Assembly: GCF_003114855.1 (NCBI RefSeq)
Contig: NZ_BFBB01000008.1
Span: 1-64,000, forward strand
From: Leptospira ryugenii
GTDB lineage: Bacteria > Spirochaetota > Leptospiria > Leptospirales > Leptospiraceae
Length of the DNA: 64,000 nucleotides
Direction: 5' to 3'
Below are positions 1 to 8,963 of this stretch, in pieces (the first letter of the stretch is position 1; each line of letters begins with the position of its first letter). Made by a program: the position numbers and the translations under genes. Below the pieces are notes generated by a model, which was given only the letters and a program-made list of their open reading frames with translations, was not told where the DNA came from and did not search any database.

Positions 1-3
1 GTG

Positions 4-76
4 GGTGGATGACGGGATTCGAACCCGCGACGACCGGTACCACAAACCGGGGCTCTACCGCTGAACTACATCCACC
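4..76 (-). tRNA. tRNA-His (GTG)
   Basis: A cloverleaf can be folded on the minus strand. It has a 7-bp acceptor stem, the T-arm sequence GGGTTCGAATCCC and an anticodon loop reading TTGTGGT. An extra 5' G (position 76) can pair with the C at the discriminator position, which is the hallmark of tRNA-His. A complete CCA is not encoded. It is the last of three tRNAs read leftwards (Pro, Arg, His), probably from one transcript. Confidence 0.95.
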
Positions 77-89
77 GTATCAATGCACA

Positions 90-163
90 CGACCCGAGAG
101 GGATTCGAACCCCCGACCAACTGCTTAGAAGGCAGTTGCTCTATCCAGCTGAGCTACCGGGTC
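90..163 (-). tRNA. tRNA-Arg (TCT)
   Basis: A minus-strand cloverleaf has acceptor GACCCGG pairing with TCGGGTC, anticodon stem CTGCC/GGCAG, and a loop with TCT, so it reads AGA/AGG codons. The T-arm is standard. It lies 13 nt from tRNA-His and 17 nt from tRNA-Pro. Confidence 0.95.
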
Positions 164-180
164 AGATAGAACCAACTGAT

Positions 181-252
181 TCGGGATGACAGGATTTGAA
201 CCTGCGACCCTCTGTACCCAAAACAGATGCGCTACCACTGCGCTACATCCCG
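181..252 (-). tRNA. tRNA-Pro (TGG)
   Basis: A minus-strand cloverleaf has acceptor CGGGATG/CATCCCG, anticodon stem TCTGT/ACAGA and loop TTTGGGT, giving anticodon TGG. The discriminator base is A. It is the promoter-proximal member of the three-tRNA cluster. Confidence 0.95.
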
Positions 253-270
253 AATGAAGTTCTGAAACTC

Positions 271-299
271 CAGTTTTTTGCGAGAGGGGGTGCTGTCAA
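271..299 (-). promoter_or_regulatory. Candidate promoter of the tRNA cluster
   Basis: On the minus strand a perfect -35 box TTGACA (294-299) lies just beyond the stop of the upstream TPR gene. About 16-17 bp further on is the weak -10-like sequence AAAACT/AAACTG, close to the start of tRNA-Pro. A GC-rich stretch lies between the boxes. The -35 match is clear; the -10 is not. Confidence 0.45.
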
Positions 300-312
300 G
301 AAAAGGGAGTTT

Positions 313-984
313 TTATTTTCTCAAGTTCTTGAGTCGTTCCAGAAGTACCGGGTGGTTTGGGTTTAGCTTCAATGCCTTTTGGAATGCCTTCCAAGCTCCA
401 GCATGGTTGCCTGATTTTTGCAGTAAAAAGCCAAAAGAATCTAGGTAGGCAGGGTGGTTAGGTTCTAACTCCAACAATTTTTTTAAGGAATTCAGCGCCT
501 CTATCTTTTCCGCTTGGCTTGGTTTTTCTTTGAGTGCCAAAAGATAACCCAGAGAGTTGAGGCTATTTTTGTAATTGGGTTCTGCTTGTAAGATCCTTCT
601 GTGAATATCGATCGCCTCCTCCAATCTATGTGTATACTCGTAAATATGAGCTAAGAAACTCAAAAGTTTTGGATCATCAACAGAGTAACGCAAACGGTCA
701 TGGATCAATCTTTCTGCTTCCACCCATTCTTTTTGTTCGATAAGGGCAAATACCTTCAAGCGATAGGCACTGTCCAATTCAATAAATTTTGGATATTCCT
801 TGATAAGGTCATCTAAGACATGTATGCATTTTTTAAAATTTTTGGTTTGGAAACAACAGATCGCGAAGTTATAATAGAGAATAGGGTCATTGGGTTTCTT
901 TTGGATCTCGGAATCCAATAAGGTAAGTGCCAAAGCATAATTGCCTTTATTCATTGTTGTCAAATAATCAATTTGCTCTGGCAT
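313..984 (-). CDS. Tetratricopeptide repeat protein
   Basis: This 223-residue protein is built almost wholly of TPR-like helical pairs. Clear repeat signatures include A-A-D-P-I-L-Y-Y-N-F-A-like residues near 30-45 and typical L-N-P-N-H-P turns near the C-terminus (around 175 and 208). No signal peptide or membrane segment is visible, so it is probably a cytoplasmic scaffold for protein contacts. It starts with ATG 13 nt after the stop of the lipoprotein hydrolase gene, as last gene of the run sppA/YIP1-like/surE/hydrolase. Its partner cannot be told from sequence. TPR assignment is firm and the role is unknown. Confidence 0.8.
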   Translation of the reverse strand: MPEQIDYLTTMNKGNYALALTLLDSEIQKKPNDPILYYNFAICCFQTKNFKKCIHVLDDLIKEYPKFIELDSAYRLKVFALIEQKEWVEAERLIHDRLRYSVDDPKLLSFLAHIYEYTHRLEEAIDIHRRILQAEPNYKNSLNSLGYLLALKEKPSQAEKIEALNSLKKLLELEPNHPAYLDSFGFLLQKSGNHAGAWKAFQKALKLNPNHPVLLERLKNLRK

Positions 985-997
985 AGTCCTTCACCTA

Positions 998-2035
998 CTA
1001 AAGAGAATTAGATATGGTCACTCCCGTAATCCCTGTTGTATTTCCATTTACTTTGGTCAAATCTGCCGTGTTTGATTTTAAATAAGCATTCAAAAATAAA
1101 ATGGAAAGATTTGCCAATCGTGTGATAGATTCTTCTTGGGATAAGGTACTTTGTGTACGCTCTGCATTTGCTCCAAAAGGATTGTTGACATCTGTAATCC
1201 CATAGTGGTTCATTCCATCAATATTGGCTAAATACTTAATACTTTTGTAATTTTCATAACTTGAAAGGGCATTTTGTGGAGGAAAAGCAGTATCCAAGGC
1301 CCCTTGCAAAAAGACCAAGGGAGTGGCCTTTCCTGCGCTATTCAATCGGATCTGGTTTGGGTCTAAGGTATTAGTCAATCCCGCTCCATACACAAGAGCT
1401 ACCTTTACTTCACTTAAAAAGGAAGTGCCTGGATCACAAAATGGAACCTGGCATATGCCATTCAGTGCATAGATGGCGGTCACACCTCCTAAAGAATGTC
1501 CGAGATAAGCCATGGAGTCTGTATTCAGTTTACCAAACAAAGCGGAAGTTGAATCGGTCTGCAATTGTTTAGCATATGCTAATACTTCATTTCCTGCGGC
1601 TGAAGAAGGCTTCAAAAAATACTGAGTGAAGAAGGGAACACATTGGCTAGGAATCCATACAACATACCCATCTGCTGCTATTCTTGCCGCATAACGCGAA
1701 TAAAAAGATCCGTGAACATTCCCTCCTGGGAATAAAGTGATAATGGGAAAGGGACCAGTCCCTGTTTTGGGGTAGTAGATTTCAACTGAACCAGCTGTTG
1801 GTAACCTTGCATCGATACGGTCAACGACAACAAGACTACCTGCTGGGCTTGTGCCTTTTGAGAAATAAGAGGCATTGTTGGAGGAGTTGATGGCACACCT
1901 TCCTGTGCTACTAGCAAACGAGAGGCCAATCGATTCCAACAATACATCATTAAAACTTTTCTCTTCTTTTTCCTTACATTGAACAAAGAAAGAGATGATA
2001 ATCAGTGAGAAAACACTCACGAGTTGCCTTGACAT
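998..2035 (-). CDS. Lipoprotein alpha/beta hydrolase
   Basis: The 345-residue product begins with a short basic N-terminus and a hydrophobic stretch ending in F-F-V-Q-C (Cys20), a spirochaete-type lipobox, so it should be a lipoprotein. The body has the alpha/beta hydrolase layout: an early strand with F-P-G-G (oxyanion-hole region, near residue 103), the nucleophile elbow G-H-S-L-G-G (Ser near 181), an Asp-containing strand L-Q-G-A-L-D-T-A-F-P, and H in D-G-M-N-H-Y-G near 278 as the likely catalytic His. This resembles dienelactone hydrolase/chlorophyllase/PAF-acetylhydrolase-like families; the substrate is unknown. It lies 10 nt downstream of surE and 13 nt upstream of the TPR gene. Confidence 0.8.
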   Translation of the reverse strand: MSRQLVSVFSLIIISFFVQCKEKEEKSFNDVLLESIGLSFASSTGRCAINSSNNASYFSKGTSPAGSLVVVDRIDARLPTAGSVEIYYPKTGTGPFPIITLFPGGNVHGSFYSRYAARIAADGYVVWIPSQCVPFFTQYFLKPSSAAGNEVLAYAKQLQTDSTSALFGKLNTDSMAYLGHSLGGVTAIYALNGICQVPFCDPGTSFLSEVKVALVYGAGLTNTLDPNQIRLNSAGKATPLVFLQGALDTAFPPQNALSSYENYKSIKYLANIDGMNHYGITDVNNPFGANAERTQSTLSQEESITRLANLSILFLNAYLKSNTADLTKVNGNTTGITGVTISNSL

Positions 2036-2045
2036 CCAGGTATCC

Positions 2046-2786
2046 TTATGTTGATTTTAGCTTTTCCAAGCGAACATGATGGGTCAGATCTAAGAGTATA
2101 GGAGTCACGGGAATCTTTCCTAAGTCATATGCTTCAAAGTCAGTCCCCGCCTCCTGGTCATGGCCGAGCAAACTTCCATTCAATCTAAATTCGCTGACCC
2201 CACCGATGATTTGAGTTTTCTCATACTTTTCGTGATACCTTCGCCTACCTAGTCTAACAAACGCAAGCTGACTAAGCCCTCCGTCCCCGGAAATTTCTGG
2301 AGGGAAATTCATGTTCCAAATTTCACCTGCTTGGATGAGACTTCCGTATTTTTGAATAAAGTCTAAAACCAATCTTGCCTCGCGTATATATCCATCTTCT
2401 GGATCAATGCGACCCGAACTCACGGCAAGGCTAGGAATTCCATGCAAAGCTCCGTGTTTGGCAGCGCCTACAGTTCCTGAGTAGTGCATATCGTAACCCA
2501 TGTTGACACCACGGTTGATACCGGAAAGCACCAGGTCAATCTTCGGGAAAATCTCTGCATAGAGCCCGATGTTCACGCAGTCTGCAGGAAAGCCATCCGC
2601 AATGTAATGGTTCTCATTGACCTTTTCCACTCGCATGGATTGGAATACCGTCAATGCCATGGAGGTCACTGACCGTTCTTTTAAGGGTGCGATCAAATAG
2701 GTGTTGTGTTCTTTTCCTAAAACAGTTTCGAGTGCCTTGATACCAGCTGAGGAAATTCCATCATCGTTTGTGATGAGAATATTCAA
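2046..2786 (-). CDS. surE: 5'/3'-nucleotidase SurE
   Basis: The protein has 246 residues, the usual SurE length. The N-terminus [10 protein letters not shown] carries the metal-binding Asp pair, followed by the typical [12 protein letters not shown] segment (Asn ligand) and the conserved Y-S-G-T-V-G-A-A loop. SurE is a cytoplasmic divalent-metal phosphatase acting on nucleoside 5'- and 3'-monophosphates and short polyphosphate, linked to stationary-phase survival. The start codon directly abuts the stop of the upstream membrane-protein gene, so translation is probably coupled. It sits in the operon with sppA upstream and the lipoprotein hydrolase downstream. Confidence 0.95.
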   Translation of the reverse strand: MNILITNDDGISSAGIKALETVLGKEHNTYLIAPLKERSVTSMALTVFQSMRVEKVNENHYIADGFPADCVNIGLYAEIFPKIDLVLSGINRGVNMGYDMHYSGTVGAAKHGALHGIPSLAVSSGRIDPEDGYIREARLVLDFIQKYGSLIQAGEIWNMNFPPEISGDGGLSQLAFVRLGRRRYHEKYEKTQIIGGVSEFRLNGSLLGHDQEAGTDFEAYDLGKIPVTPILLDLTHHVRLEKLKST

Positions 2787-3395
2787 TTAAAACCCCCCGC
2801 TCACGGATTGCAGAATTGTAGTCGCAGTGTACATGTTAAAGATTAGAGGGAAAAGAACAGTGATGAGAAAAGAAAAAAATACGAATCGGTAAATATCCCT
2901 ATCTTTTAAGTCATAGAAATACTTCGTCCCTCTCGCTAACAAGAATAGATAGACAAACAAGCTGATGAGAAGTAAAAACAATCCATAGCCAAGTCCGTAT
3001 ACACCAAAGGAAACAAGGATAAGTGCTGTGGGCGCAAACAAAAGATAGACCACCATCAAATGCCTTGCAAATTGAAGGGAGTGAGACAAACGAGAGCTCC
3101 TTCCTTTGGAGACCGCATAATAATCCAAAATAAGCATTTGGATAAAAGGAAAAAATCTCAAAACAATGAGATTTGCGATGAAACCAAATAGCAGAAAGCT
3201 GATCGTAGAAATCGTGTATGGTGGTGACAACAAACTCATACCGGCAGAGATACTAAGGGCAGCAAAAATAGAAAACAACCAATTGCTGATCTTTCTCCGA
3301 GCAAAAGGAATCTCCTTTAACTCTTCGCCATACCGGTAAGGCTCAAAAAAAAGGAGTTCTAGAAGATCGACTACATCGTAGAACAAATCTCTCAT
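2787..3395 (-). CDS. YIP1-family-like integral membrane protein
   Basis: The 202-residue protein has five hydrophobic segments (about 38-58, 62-85, 113-135, 137-155, 170-192) after a charged N-terminal region containing [10 protein letters not shown] cytoplasmic N-terminal F-x-P motif followed by a five-helix block is the look of bacterial YIP1-family proteins, whose function is unknown. The start overlaps the sppA stop by 4 nt (ATGA) and the stop abuts the surE start. The placement suggests an envelope role beside the signal-peptide peptidase. Family assignment is by overall pattern only. Confidence 0.65.
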   Translation of the reverse strand: MRDLFYDVVDLLELLFFEPYRYGEELKEIPFARRKISNWLFSIFAALSISAGMSLLSPPYTISTISFLLFGFIANLIVLRFFPFIQMLILDYYAVSKGRSSRLSHSLQFARHLMVVYLLFAPTALILVSFGVYGLGYGLFLLLISLFVYLFLLARGTKYFYDLKDRDIYRFVFFSFLITVLFPLIFNMYTATTILQSVSGGF

Positions 3396-4354
3396 AAAGG
3401 TAGTTTACCTAGCCAAGTAGGAAGAATGACCAATACCGGGGAAGAAAGAAGCAGACTCACTTTCTTTGCAGAACTACCTCCCATAAAATTGGCACCGAAG
3501 GTCATCATAAATCTTTCAAAAGGAGTGAGTTGTTTCTCAAACAAAGGAATGAGACCATCGTATTGGCATAACTCCGACAACTTTGCGTGGGCCTCTCTCC
3601 TTCCGCCGATATCATCTACCAGTTTATTGCGGAAGGCGTCATCGCCAGAATAGATCTTTCCCTCTGCCAATTCTTCAATGGATTTGACAGTTTTATTTCT
3701 GCCTTTGGCCACATCTTCCACAAACGTGCGATAGGTGTCCATAAGTTGTTTATTGATGATGTCGTCCTCTTCATTGGTTGAGTCACGAAAGGGAGAATAC
3801 ATATCTTTGTATTTTCCAGCTTTGTATGTCCGCATGGAAACACCATAGCGATCCATAAGTCCTTTGAAGTTGGGACTGAATGATATCACCCCAATCGATC
3901 CTGTAATGGTGCCATTTTCAGCAAAGATGTAATCGGCGGCGGCCGCGATGTAGTACCCGCCCGAGGCGGCCACGTCCTTCATGGAAACTACGATCTTTTT
4001 GGTCTTTCTGAGGTGCAATAGCTCTTGGAAAATTTCTTGAGAAGCTGCAACCGTCCCTCCCGGGGAATTGATTTCAAGGAGTATGCCTTTCACATTTGGG
4101 TCATCCTCAAGCTCACGTAACTCTTGCAATACGGTATCTGAGCCTACAGAATCATAGGTGGACTCGCCAGAATGGATCTCTCCCGAGAGTTTAATGACGA
4201 CCGCCCCAATTTCATTGGCTTGGAAAAGACCCCCACCCGTGCCCGAGGAAAACTTCAAATTCCCGCTATCTGTCACCATGTGGGCTATGCCCAGGATAGT
4301 AGCGGTAATGCTGAGGAGGAATGTGAAAAAAAGAAGGACTTGGTTTCTTTCCAT
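3392..4354 (-). CDS. sppA: Signal peptide peptidase SppA (36K type)
   Basis: This 320-residue single-copy (short) SppA has an N-terminal membrane anchor at about 7-24. The ClpP-like fold carries the conserved N-S-P-G-G-T strand, the catalytic Ser131 in A-A-S-G-G-Y-Y, the T-G-S-I-G-V-I substrate-loop region, and the general base Lys181 in A-G-K-Y-K-D. The 50-residue Ser-Lys spacing matches the Ser/Lys dyad of Bacillus-type SppA. It degrades cleaved signal peptides at the inner membrane. A hydrophobic segment near the C-terminus (about 297-312) could form a second membrane contact. It is the first gene of the minus-strand operon. Confidence 0.93.
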   Translation of the reverse strand: MERNQVLLFFTFLLSITATILGIAHMVTDSGNLKFSSGTGGGLFQANEIGAVVIKLSGEIHSGESTYDSVGSDTVLQELRELEDDPNVKGILLEINSPGGTVAASQEIFQELLHLRKTKKIVVSMKDVAASGGYYIAAAADYIFAENGTITGSIGVISFSPNFKGLMDRYGVSMRTYKAGKYKDMYSPFRDSTNEEDDIINKQLMDTYRTFVEDVAKGRNKTVKSIEELAEGKIYSGDDAFRNKLVDDIGGRREAHAKLSELCQYDGLIPLFEKQLTPFERFMMTFGANFMGGSSAKKVSLLLSSPVLVILPTWLGKLPL

Positions 4355-4440
4355 GTTGAATCTCTAGGAAATGTCTCTAAAAAGCACAGTCAACTTTAAT
4401 AATACTTTACTTTTTTCGCAAAAAAATGATTATTTTCCTT

Positions 4441-4530
4441 GTACCACCCATCCGACAATGGATAGGTAGTCATAGAGGAAAGTCCGCACTAGGCGCGTGA
4501 CATAAGGTGTGACCAAAGGAAGGTAGGGAC
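4441..4530 (+). other. Leader with an RNase P RNA CR-I-like segment
   Basis: Upstream of the coiled-coil gene the RNA would contain GAGGAAAGTCCG (4475-4486), identical to the 5' strand of the universal P4 region (CR-I) of bacterial RNase P RNA. It is preceded by a small P3-like hairpin (ATCC at 4450 with GGAT at 4460). The remaining roughly 300 nt of RNase P RNA, including the matching 3' P4 strand, is not seen; a coding region follows at once. This may be a truncated rnpB relic or an unrelated structured leader. Confidence 0.3.
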
Positions 4531-5070
4531 ATGGATGTTCGAATCAATCGTCTTCTCAATTCAGCTGAACGATTCGTTCAGGATAAAAAAGAATCCAAAG
4601 AAACTGATAAAGCCAACCCAAACTTGGCATCTTCCGTAAAAACGGAGCTTAATGCCGCTGGCCAAAGTGACTTTGCGGTAAGCCTTCCCATCCAATACCA
4701 CAATATCCAAACACGACTCACAGAATTGCAGAGACAACTTTCGCGCGAACAAGCTCGTGCCGGGATTTTGGAAGACCAGGGAACGGCAAAAGAAGACCTA
4801 ATCAAAATTCTCTTCGAGAATGAGCCATTATTTCCAGAACTTCTCGGAGACTCTACTTCGCTCGATAGGCAATCTGCACTTAGCACCTCCAAAGGTGAGA
4901 TCCAAAACCTAACACAAGAACTTCGAAAAAAAGAAGTCGAAGGCGAAAACATTTTCTCTCTAGGAATGATCCTGAGCCCAGAAGAGTTCAAAGGAAAGAT
5001 AGAAGGCCTCTCCTCCAATTTCCAAAAACCACTTTCAGAAAATGTTGTGAAACGCCTCTTAGGCGGTTAA
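4531..5070 (+). CDS. Conserved-type coiled-coil protein of unknown function
   Basis: I do not recognise this 179-residue product. It has no signal peptide and is hydrophilic. Residues about 55-85 (heptad-like L-x-x-L-Q-R-Q-L-S-R-E) and 125-145 are strongly predicted coiled coil by eye, followed by an amphipathic C-terminus ending R-L-L-G-G. AAGGAAGGTAGGGAC before the ATG is a good ribosome-binding site. The stop is only 1 nt from the inferred CTG start of the permease. It may be a cytoplasmic structural or motility-linked adaptor, but that is a guess. Confidence 0.6.
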   Translation: MDVRINRLLNSAERFVQDKKESKETDKANPNLASSVKTELNAAGQSDFAVSLPIQYHNIQTRLTELQRQLSREQARAGILEDQGTAKEDLIKILFENEPLFPELLGDSTSLDRQSALSTSKGEIQNLTQELRKKEVEGENIFSLGMILSPEEFKGKIEGLSSNFQKPLSENVVKRLLGG

Positions 5071-5071
5071 A

Positions 5072-6454
5072 CTGGAGCTCAAAAGAACTCTAAATCGTTT
5101 TGACTCTATCTCCCTACTCTTCTCATCTATGGTTGGGTCGGGTATCTTTTTCACTTCCGGCTTTTTATTAAAAGAAACAGGCAACCTATGGATTGTGCTC
5201 TTAGCTTGGGGTTTAGGCGGATTCCTTGCGCTATCGGGTTCCATTACTTATGCATATGCGGCTCGTTTGCTTCCTTATGCAGGTGGTGATTATGTATACC
5301 TAAAGATTGCCTATAACCCTGCTCTTGCTTTTATGAGTGGTTGGTCCTCTCTCTTGACAAATTTTTCAGCCTGTATATCTGTTCTCGCTTTAGCCTTTGG
5401 CAAGTATGTCATTCTCCTTTTCCCAAGTATACCAAATTGGTCTACGGGCACTTATCAGATGCTAGGTGTTAATTGGGAAATCAGCACAGCCACTGTGATC
5501 GGCATACTTCCCATTCTTTTTTTCAGTTTGTTAAACTATTTTGGAATCAAATCGGCGGTAAGGGTACAAAATGTATTTGCCCTAATCAAGATTATTGGCC
5601 TAGTTTTATTCATCTGCATAGGTTTTGCTATAGGAAATACCAATTGGTCTTTCCTATGGAACGAGCCTTTCCCTGATATCTTTAGTCTTTCTTTCTTTTC
5701 GAAATTGTTAATTGGTATCGTTCCTGTTTCTTTTTCTTATTTGGGCTGGAATATGATTACCTATATAGCTGAGGAAGTGCAATCGCCCGAGAAAAATTTG
5801 ATTCGTTCGGCAGTGACTGCTTGTTTTATGGTGACTGGGTTGTATGTTACTTTAAATCTGCTATTCTTTGTTTCCGCACCCTCTTCTTCTCTTGCAGGAA
5901 AGGATGGGATCGGTGCCATCGCCTTTCAGAACCTTTTTGGTACCCACCTTTCTCTTTTAACAACAGGATTCATAGCTTGGGTCATCCTTGGTTCTCTCTC
6001 TGCAATCATCATCGGAGGAAGTCGAGTTTACTTTGCTATGGCAAGAGATGGTGCCTTTATAGAATCCTTTGCCAGAGTCCATGAAAAGTACAGAAGTCCT
6101 TACATCGCGATATTTTTCCAAGCAACGATTGCCATTCTATTCTTAGGGATCAAAGAAATCGAAACACTTCTGTATATGATCACCTGCTCGATCTTAATCC
6201 TCTCTTCTCTAACAGCAGCAACACCGTTTCGCTTCCAAAAATTGGGTTATGAGTCTGATTACAAGATTCCCTTCTTTCCTTGGCCGATCGTGTTTTATAT
6301 TTCTGCAAATTTGGCGGTGATGGTTGTTTTATTTTATGAAAAACCTGCCAATGCGCTATGGGGTCTTGCCATTACTCTCTCTGCATTGCCTGTTTATTAT
6401 GGTATCAAACACCAGAAAAAAGTTTTACAAGCCAAACGTGAACTTGTAAGCTAA
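5072..6454 (+). CDS. APC-family amino acid permease
   Basis: The protein has about 12 hydrophobic segments and the APC signature S-M-V-G-S-G-I-F in TM1, as in LAT/SteT-type exchangers. The first in-frame ATG (5129) lies inside TM1. The in-frame codons upstream encode L-E-L-K-R-T-L-N-R-F-D-S-I-S-L, which is the normal APC N-terminus, and the frame is closed by a TAG just before them. The only plausible initiator is CTG at 5072, with AGGCGG (5061-5066) as ribosome-binding site, giving about 460 residues. The likely job is amino acid uptake or exchange across the inner membrane. Family is firm; the CTG start is inference. Confidence 0.85.
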   Translation: MELKRTLNRFDSISLLFSSMVGSGIFFTSGFLLKETGNLWIVLLAWGLGGFLALSGSITYAYAARLLPYAGGDYVYLKIAYNPALAFMSGWSSLLTNFSACISVLALAFGKYVILLFPSIPNWSTGTYQMLGVNWEISTATVIGILPILFFSLLNYFGIKSAVRVQNVFALIKIIGLVLFICIGFAIGNTNWSFLWNEPFPDIFSLSFFSKLLIGIVPVSFSYLGWNMITYIAEEVQSPEKNLIRSAVTACFMVTGLYVTLNLLFFVSAPSSSLAGKDGIGAIAFQNLFGTHLSLLTTGFIAWVILGSLSAIIIGGSRVYFAMARDGAFIESFARVHEKYRSPYIAIFFQATIAILFLGIKEIETLLYMITCSILILSSLTAATPFRFQKLGYESDYKIPFFPWPIVFYISANLAVMVVLFYEKPANALWGLAITLSALPVYYGIKHQKKVLQAKRELVS

Positions 6455-6461
6455 AGTTCTC

Positions 6462-7481
6462 ATGAAACAATCTCTACTCTTTGGTCTATTGTTTGTCTTT
6501 TTATCTCTACCCGTGTATGCGGAAGCAGGAAAACTAGAAAAATCTGCGCTGCGCCTGAAGTTTGCAGGTCTTGGAGGTATCTACAATTCTGATTGGGAAA
6601 GGCGAAACCAAGACTTTAACTTGGTATATGCGAGAAGTCTAGAATCCAATTGGCAAGACCAAAACAAAGCAACTGGGATTCGATTAGGTGCAGACTATTA
6701 TGCAGCTTTAGGCAATCCCTTGTTTACACATTTACTCTTTGGTTTGAATGTTGCCGATCTAAAAGGAAGTTTTCCTTCTAGTCGGATTGGAACAAGCCAA
6801 ATCGAAACACTCAACTACAAAGGCAACCAACAACAAATTTCAGTTACATTCGGAACAGTGATTTCAGTTTTACCAGATTTTCGCGTGATTACTAAATTTG
6901 TTCATAGATCCATCCGCCAAGATTTACAAACGGATACCCTTTATCTTTTTTATGATTCTGTAGATGCAGCCATCACACGAGGCAAAGAAAAGATTAGCAA
7001 TCGTGATAGTGCGGGATTTTTAGGACTCGGATTGGAATACGATATTACGCCAAACCTCACTATTTATTTTGATGCTCTTTTGTTTCACAATGTTTTTTTC
7101 ACATCTTCAGGACGTTACAAGTATACAAAAGAAGCGGAGGGTTACTTGATTTCAAATGCAAGTGCTGGTATCTCCAATCGCTTTGATGATTCCAGTGGAA
7201 CCTATAAAATTTCTGGAAATCGGTTTTCCTTAGGTACTAGTTTAAAATTGTCTGAGAGCCTTCGATTTTTTGTATCCTTTGAAAGAGATGTGATCGAGTC
7301 ACAAATCTCTGCTCCTTTTGGAACAAATTTGGTGCTTGTATCTATCATTGGAAGAAGTGGCGCATTAGTGTCTTCTGATACAGCTAGAAAGACTCTCACT
7401 GAGTATGTTATGTATAGCCAAAAACAAAGATATGAGGCTTCCACCATTCAAATTGGACTCTCGAAGGATATCAGTTTTTAA
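6462..7481 (+). CDS. Secreted protein, probable outer-membrane beta-barrel
   Basis: The 339-residue product has a clear Sec signal peptide (residues 1-20, ending V-Y-A-E). The mature part alternates polar and hydrophobic residues in many short strands with aromatic girdle residues, and ends in a short strand K-D-I-S-F with a terminal Phe, the usual C-terminal signature of beta-barrel outer-membrane proteins. I do not recognise a named family. It starts 7 nt after the permease stop, so the two are probably cotranscribed, suggesting an envelope path for the same solute, which is speculative. It converges on the antiporter gene with a 2-nt gap. Confidence 0.65.
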   Translation: MKQSLLFGLLFVFLSLPVYAEAGKLEKSALRLKFAGLGGIYNSDWERRNQDFNLVYARSLESNWQDQNKATGIRLGADYYAALGNPLFTHLLFGLNVADLKGSFPSSRIGTSQIETLNYKGNQQQISVTFGTVISVLPDFRVITKFVHRSIRQDLQTDTLYLFYDSVDAAITRGKEKISNRDSAGFLGLGLEYDITPNLTIYFDALLFHNVFFTSSGRYKYTKEAEGYLISNASAGISNRFDDSSGTYKISGNRFSLGTSLKLSESLRFFVSFERDVIESQISAPFGTNLVLVSIIGRSGALVSSDTARKTLTEYVMYSQKQRYEASTIQIGLSKDISF

Positions 7482-7483
7482 GA

Positions 7484-8956
7484 TTAGTGCATTAGAGTTC
7501 TACCTACATGAGGTAGAACTTCATCCTTCGCCAAAATCCAAATCACGTCTCCTCCCTTCACCGTTGTATTCCCAGATGGTATGAGGTATTGTTCACCTCG
7601 TGCAATCAAAAGAATATGAGAATCTTTAGGAAGATTGATTTCATAGAGTGCTTTTTCCACCACATGAGAGTTATATGGAATGATAAACTCTTGTAGAGAC
7701 ATTCCTGGAAACTCCATGTTATCAAAATCCTTTGGTTGGAACAATTTATCAGATTTTGTTTGTAAAAGGCCCAAATATTCAGCCATCTTTTGGATGGTTG
7801 ATCCTTGCAAAAGGAGAGAAACAAGCACCACAAAGAAAACCACGTGGAAGAGAATTTCCGCACCTGCGACTCCTTGAGCAACAGGGAAGGTAGCTAAAAT
7901 GATGGGAGAGGCACCGCGTAGTCCCACCCAAGAGATGAACAACTTCTCTTTTAGAGTGACTGGTTCACGCCATAAAGAGAGAAAGACAGCTATCGGTCTA
8001 GCGACTAATATTAGTAAAACGGCTATTGTCAATCCAGGTAACCATAGATTGTCCAAACGAGAAGGAAATACCAATAAACCAAAACAAAGGAACATACCGA
8101 TTTGGAGTATCCATACATAACCATTTAGAAAACGAAAAATAGATTTCTTATGAATGAAGGGAAATCTTCCAATCAGAATACCAGCCAAATAAACGGCTAA
8201 AAATCCATTCCCTTGAAACATCGTAGTGACAGCGTAGATAAAGGGAACAGATGCAGTGATAAAAACCAAATAAAGACCGTCATATCCTAGTTTGACGGTA
8301 TTCATGAGATACAAAAATACCATTCCGAGGCCGTATCCCATTAAGACCCCTATCATCACTTGAAAGAAAAAAAACCGAACAAAATACCAACCAGTATGGT
8401 TTGTGCCTTCGCTTGTGATTAAACTTAAAAAAACAGAAGTCAATAAAACCCCGATGGCATCGTTTGATCCACTCTCAAATTCAATGATCTTTTTGATGTG
8501 TTCTTGTAGATTGGAACCGCCAGTTTTGAATATATTGAACACAGAGGCTGCATCGGTGGCGCTCACTATGGAGCCAAGTAGAAAGGATTCCAAAAATCCG
8601 AGTACAGGAAACAATAAATGGATGAATAGTCCAAGTACAAGAGCAGTTATGATTGTCCCCAAAATAGACAACTTCATGCTGATCGAGAGTGTTGACTTTA
8701 TCGCATCCCAATCACTTTCCAAACCACCTAAAAATAAAATGTACATCAATGCAAAGACACCAATGGATTGGGCTAAGCCATAGTCGCTAAATTCTATCCC
8801 ACCGAAACCATCGGTACCAGCTAACATACCAAAGGTGAGAAAAATCAAAAGGATAGGGAAACCAAATCGAAAGAATAGTTTACTAGATAAAATAGAAAAG
8901 AGAATTAAAGCTGAATATACAAATGCCTGTAATGTAAATTGATCAATCGGATCCAA
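7484..8956 (-). CDS. CPA1-family K+/H+ or Na+/H+ antiporter (NhaP2/CvrA-like)
   Basis: The 490-residue protein has about 12-13 membrane helices in residues 8-385. It contains the NhaP-type G-M-L-A-G-T-D-G-F-G-G-I turn, S-A-T-D-A-A-S-V-F (the paired-residue transport motif of TM5) and F-E-S-G-S-N-D-A in TM6. A C-terminal cytosolic domain from about 410 looks like RCK_C/TrkA_C (G-D-V-I-W-I-L at the end). Such proteins exchange K+ or Na+ for protons across the inner membrane. The gene follows a small helical protein gene by 7 nt. The ion preference cannot be read from sequence. Confidence 0.88.
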   Translation of the reverse strand: MDPIDQFTLQAFVYSALILFSILSSKLFFRFGFPILLIFLTFGMLAGTDGFGGIEFSDYGLAQSIGVFALMYILFLGGLESDWDAIKSTLSISMKLSILGTIITALVLGLFIHLLFPVLGFLESFLLGSIVSATDAASVFNIFKTGGSNLQEHIKKIIEFESGSNDAIGVLLTSVFLSLITSEGTNHTGWYFVRFFFFQVMIGVLMGYGLGMVFLYLMNTVKLGYDGLYLVFITASVPFIYAVTTMFQGNGFLAVYLAGILIGRFPFIHKKSIFRFLNGYVWILQIGMFLCFGLLVFPSRLDNLWLPGLTIAVLLILVARPIAVFLSLWREPVTLKEKLFISWVGLRGASPIILATFPVAQGVAGAEILFHVVFFVVLVSLLLQGSTIQKMAEYLGLLQTKSDKLFQPKDFDNMEFPGMSLQEFIIPYNSHVVEKALYEINLPKDSHILLIARGEQYLIPSGNTTVKGGDVIWILAKDEVLPHVGRTLMH

Positions 8957-8963
8957 ATGGTTC

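Noticed and set aside
4441..4900. A complete RNase P RNA gene
   Set aside because: Only the CR-I segment matches. The 3' P4 partner and later conserved regions are not found, and a protein-like coding sequence with a good ribosome-binding site occupies the space.
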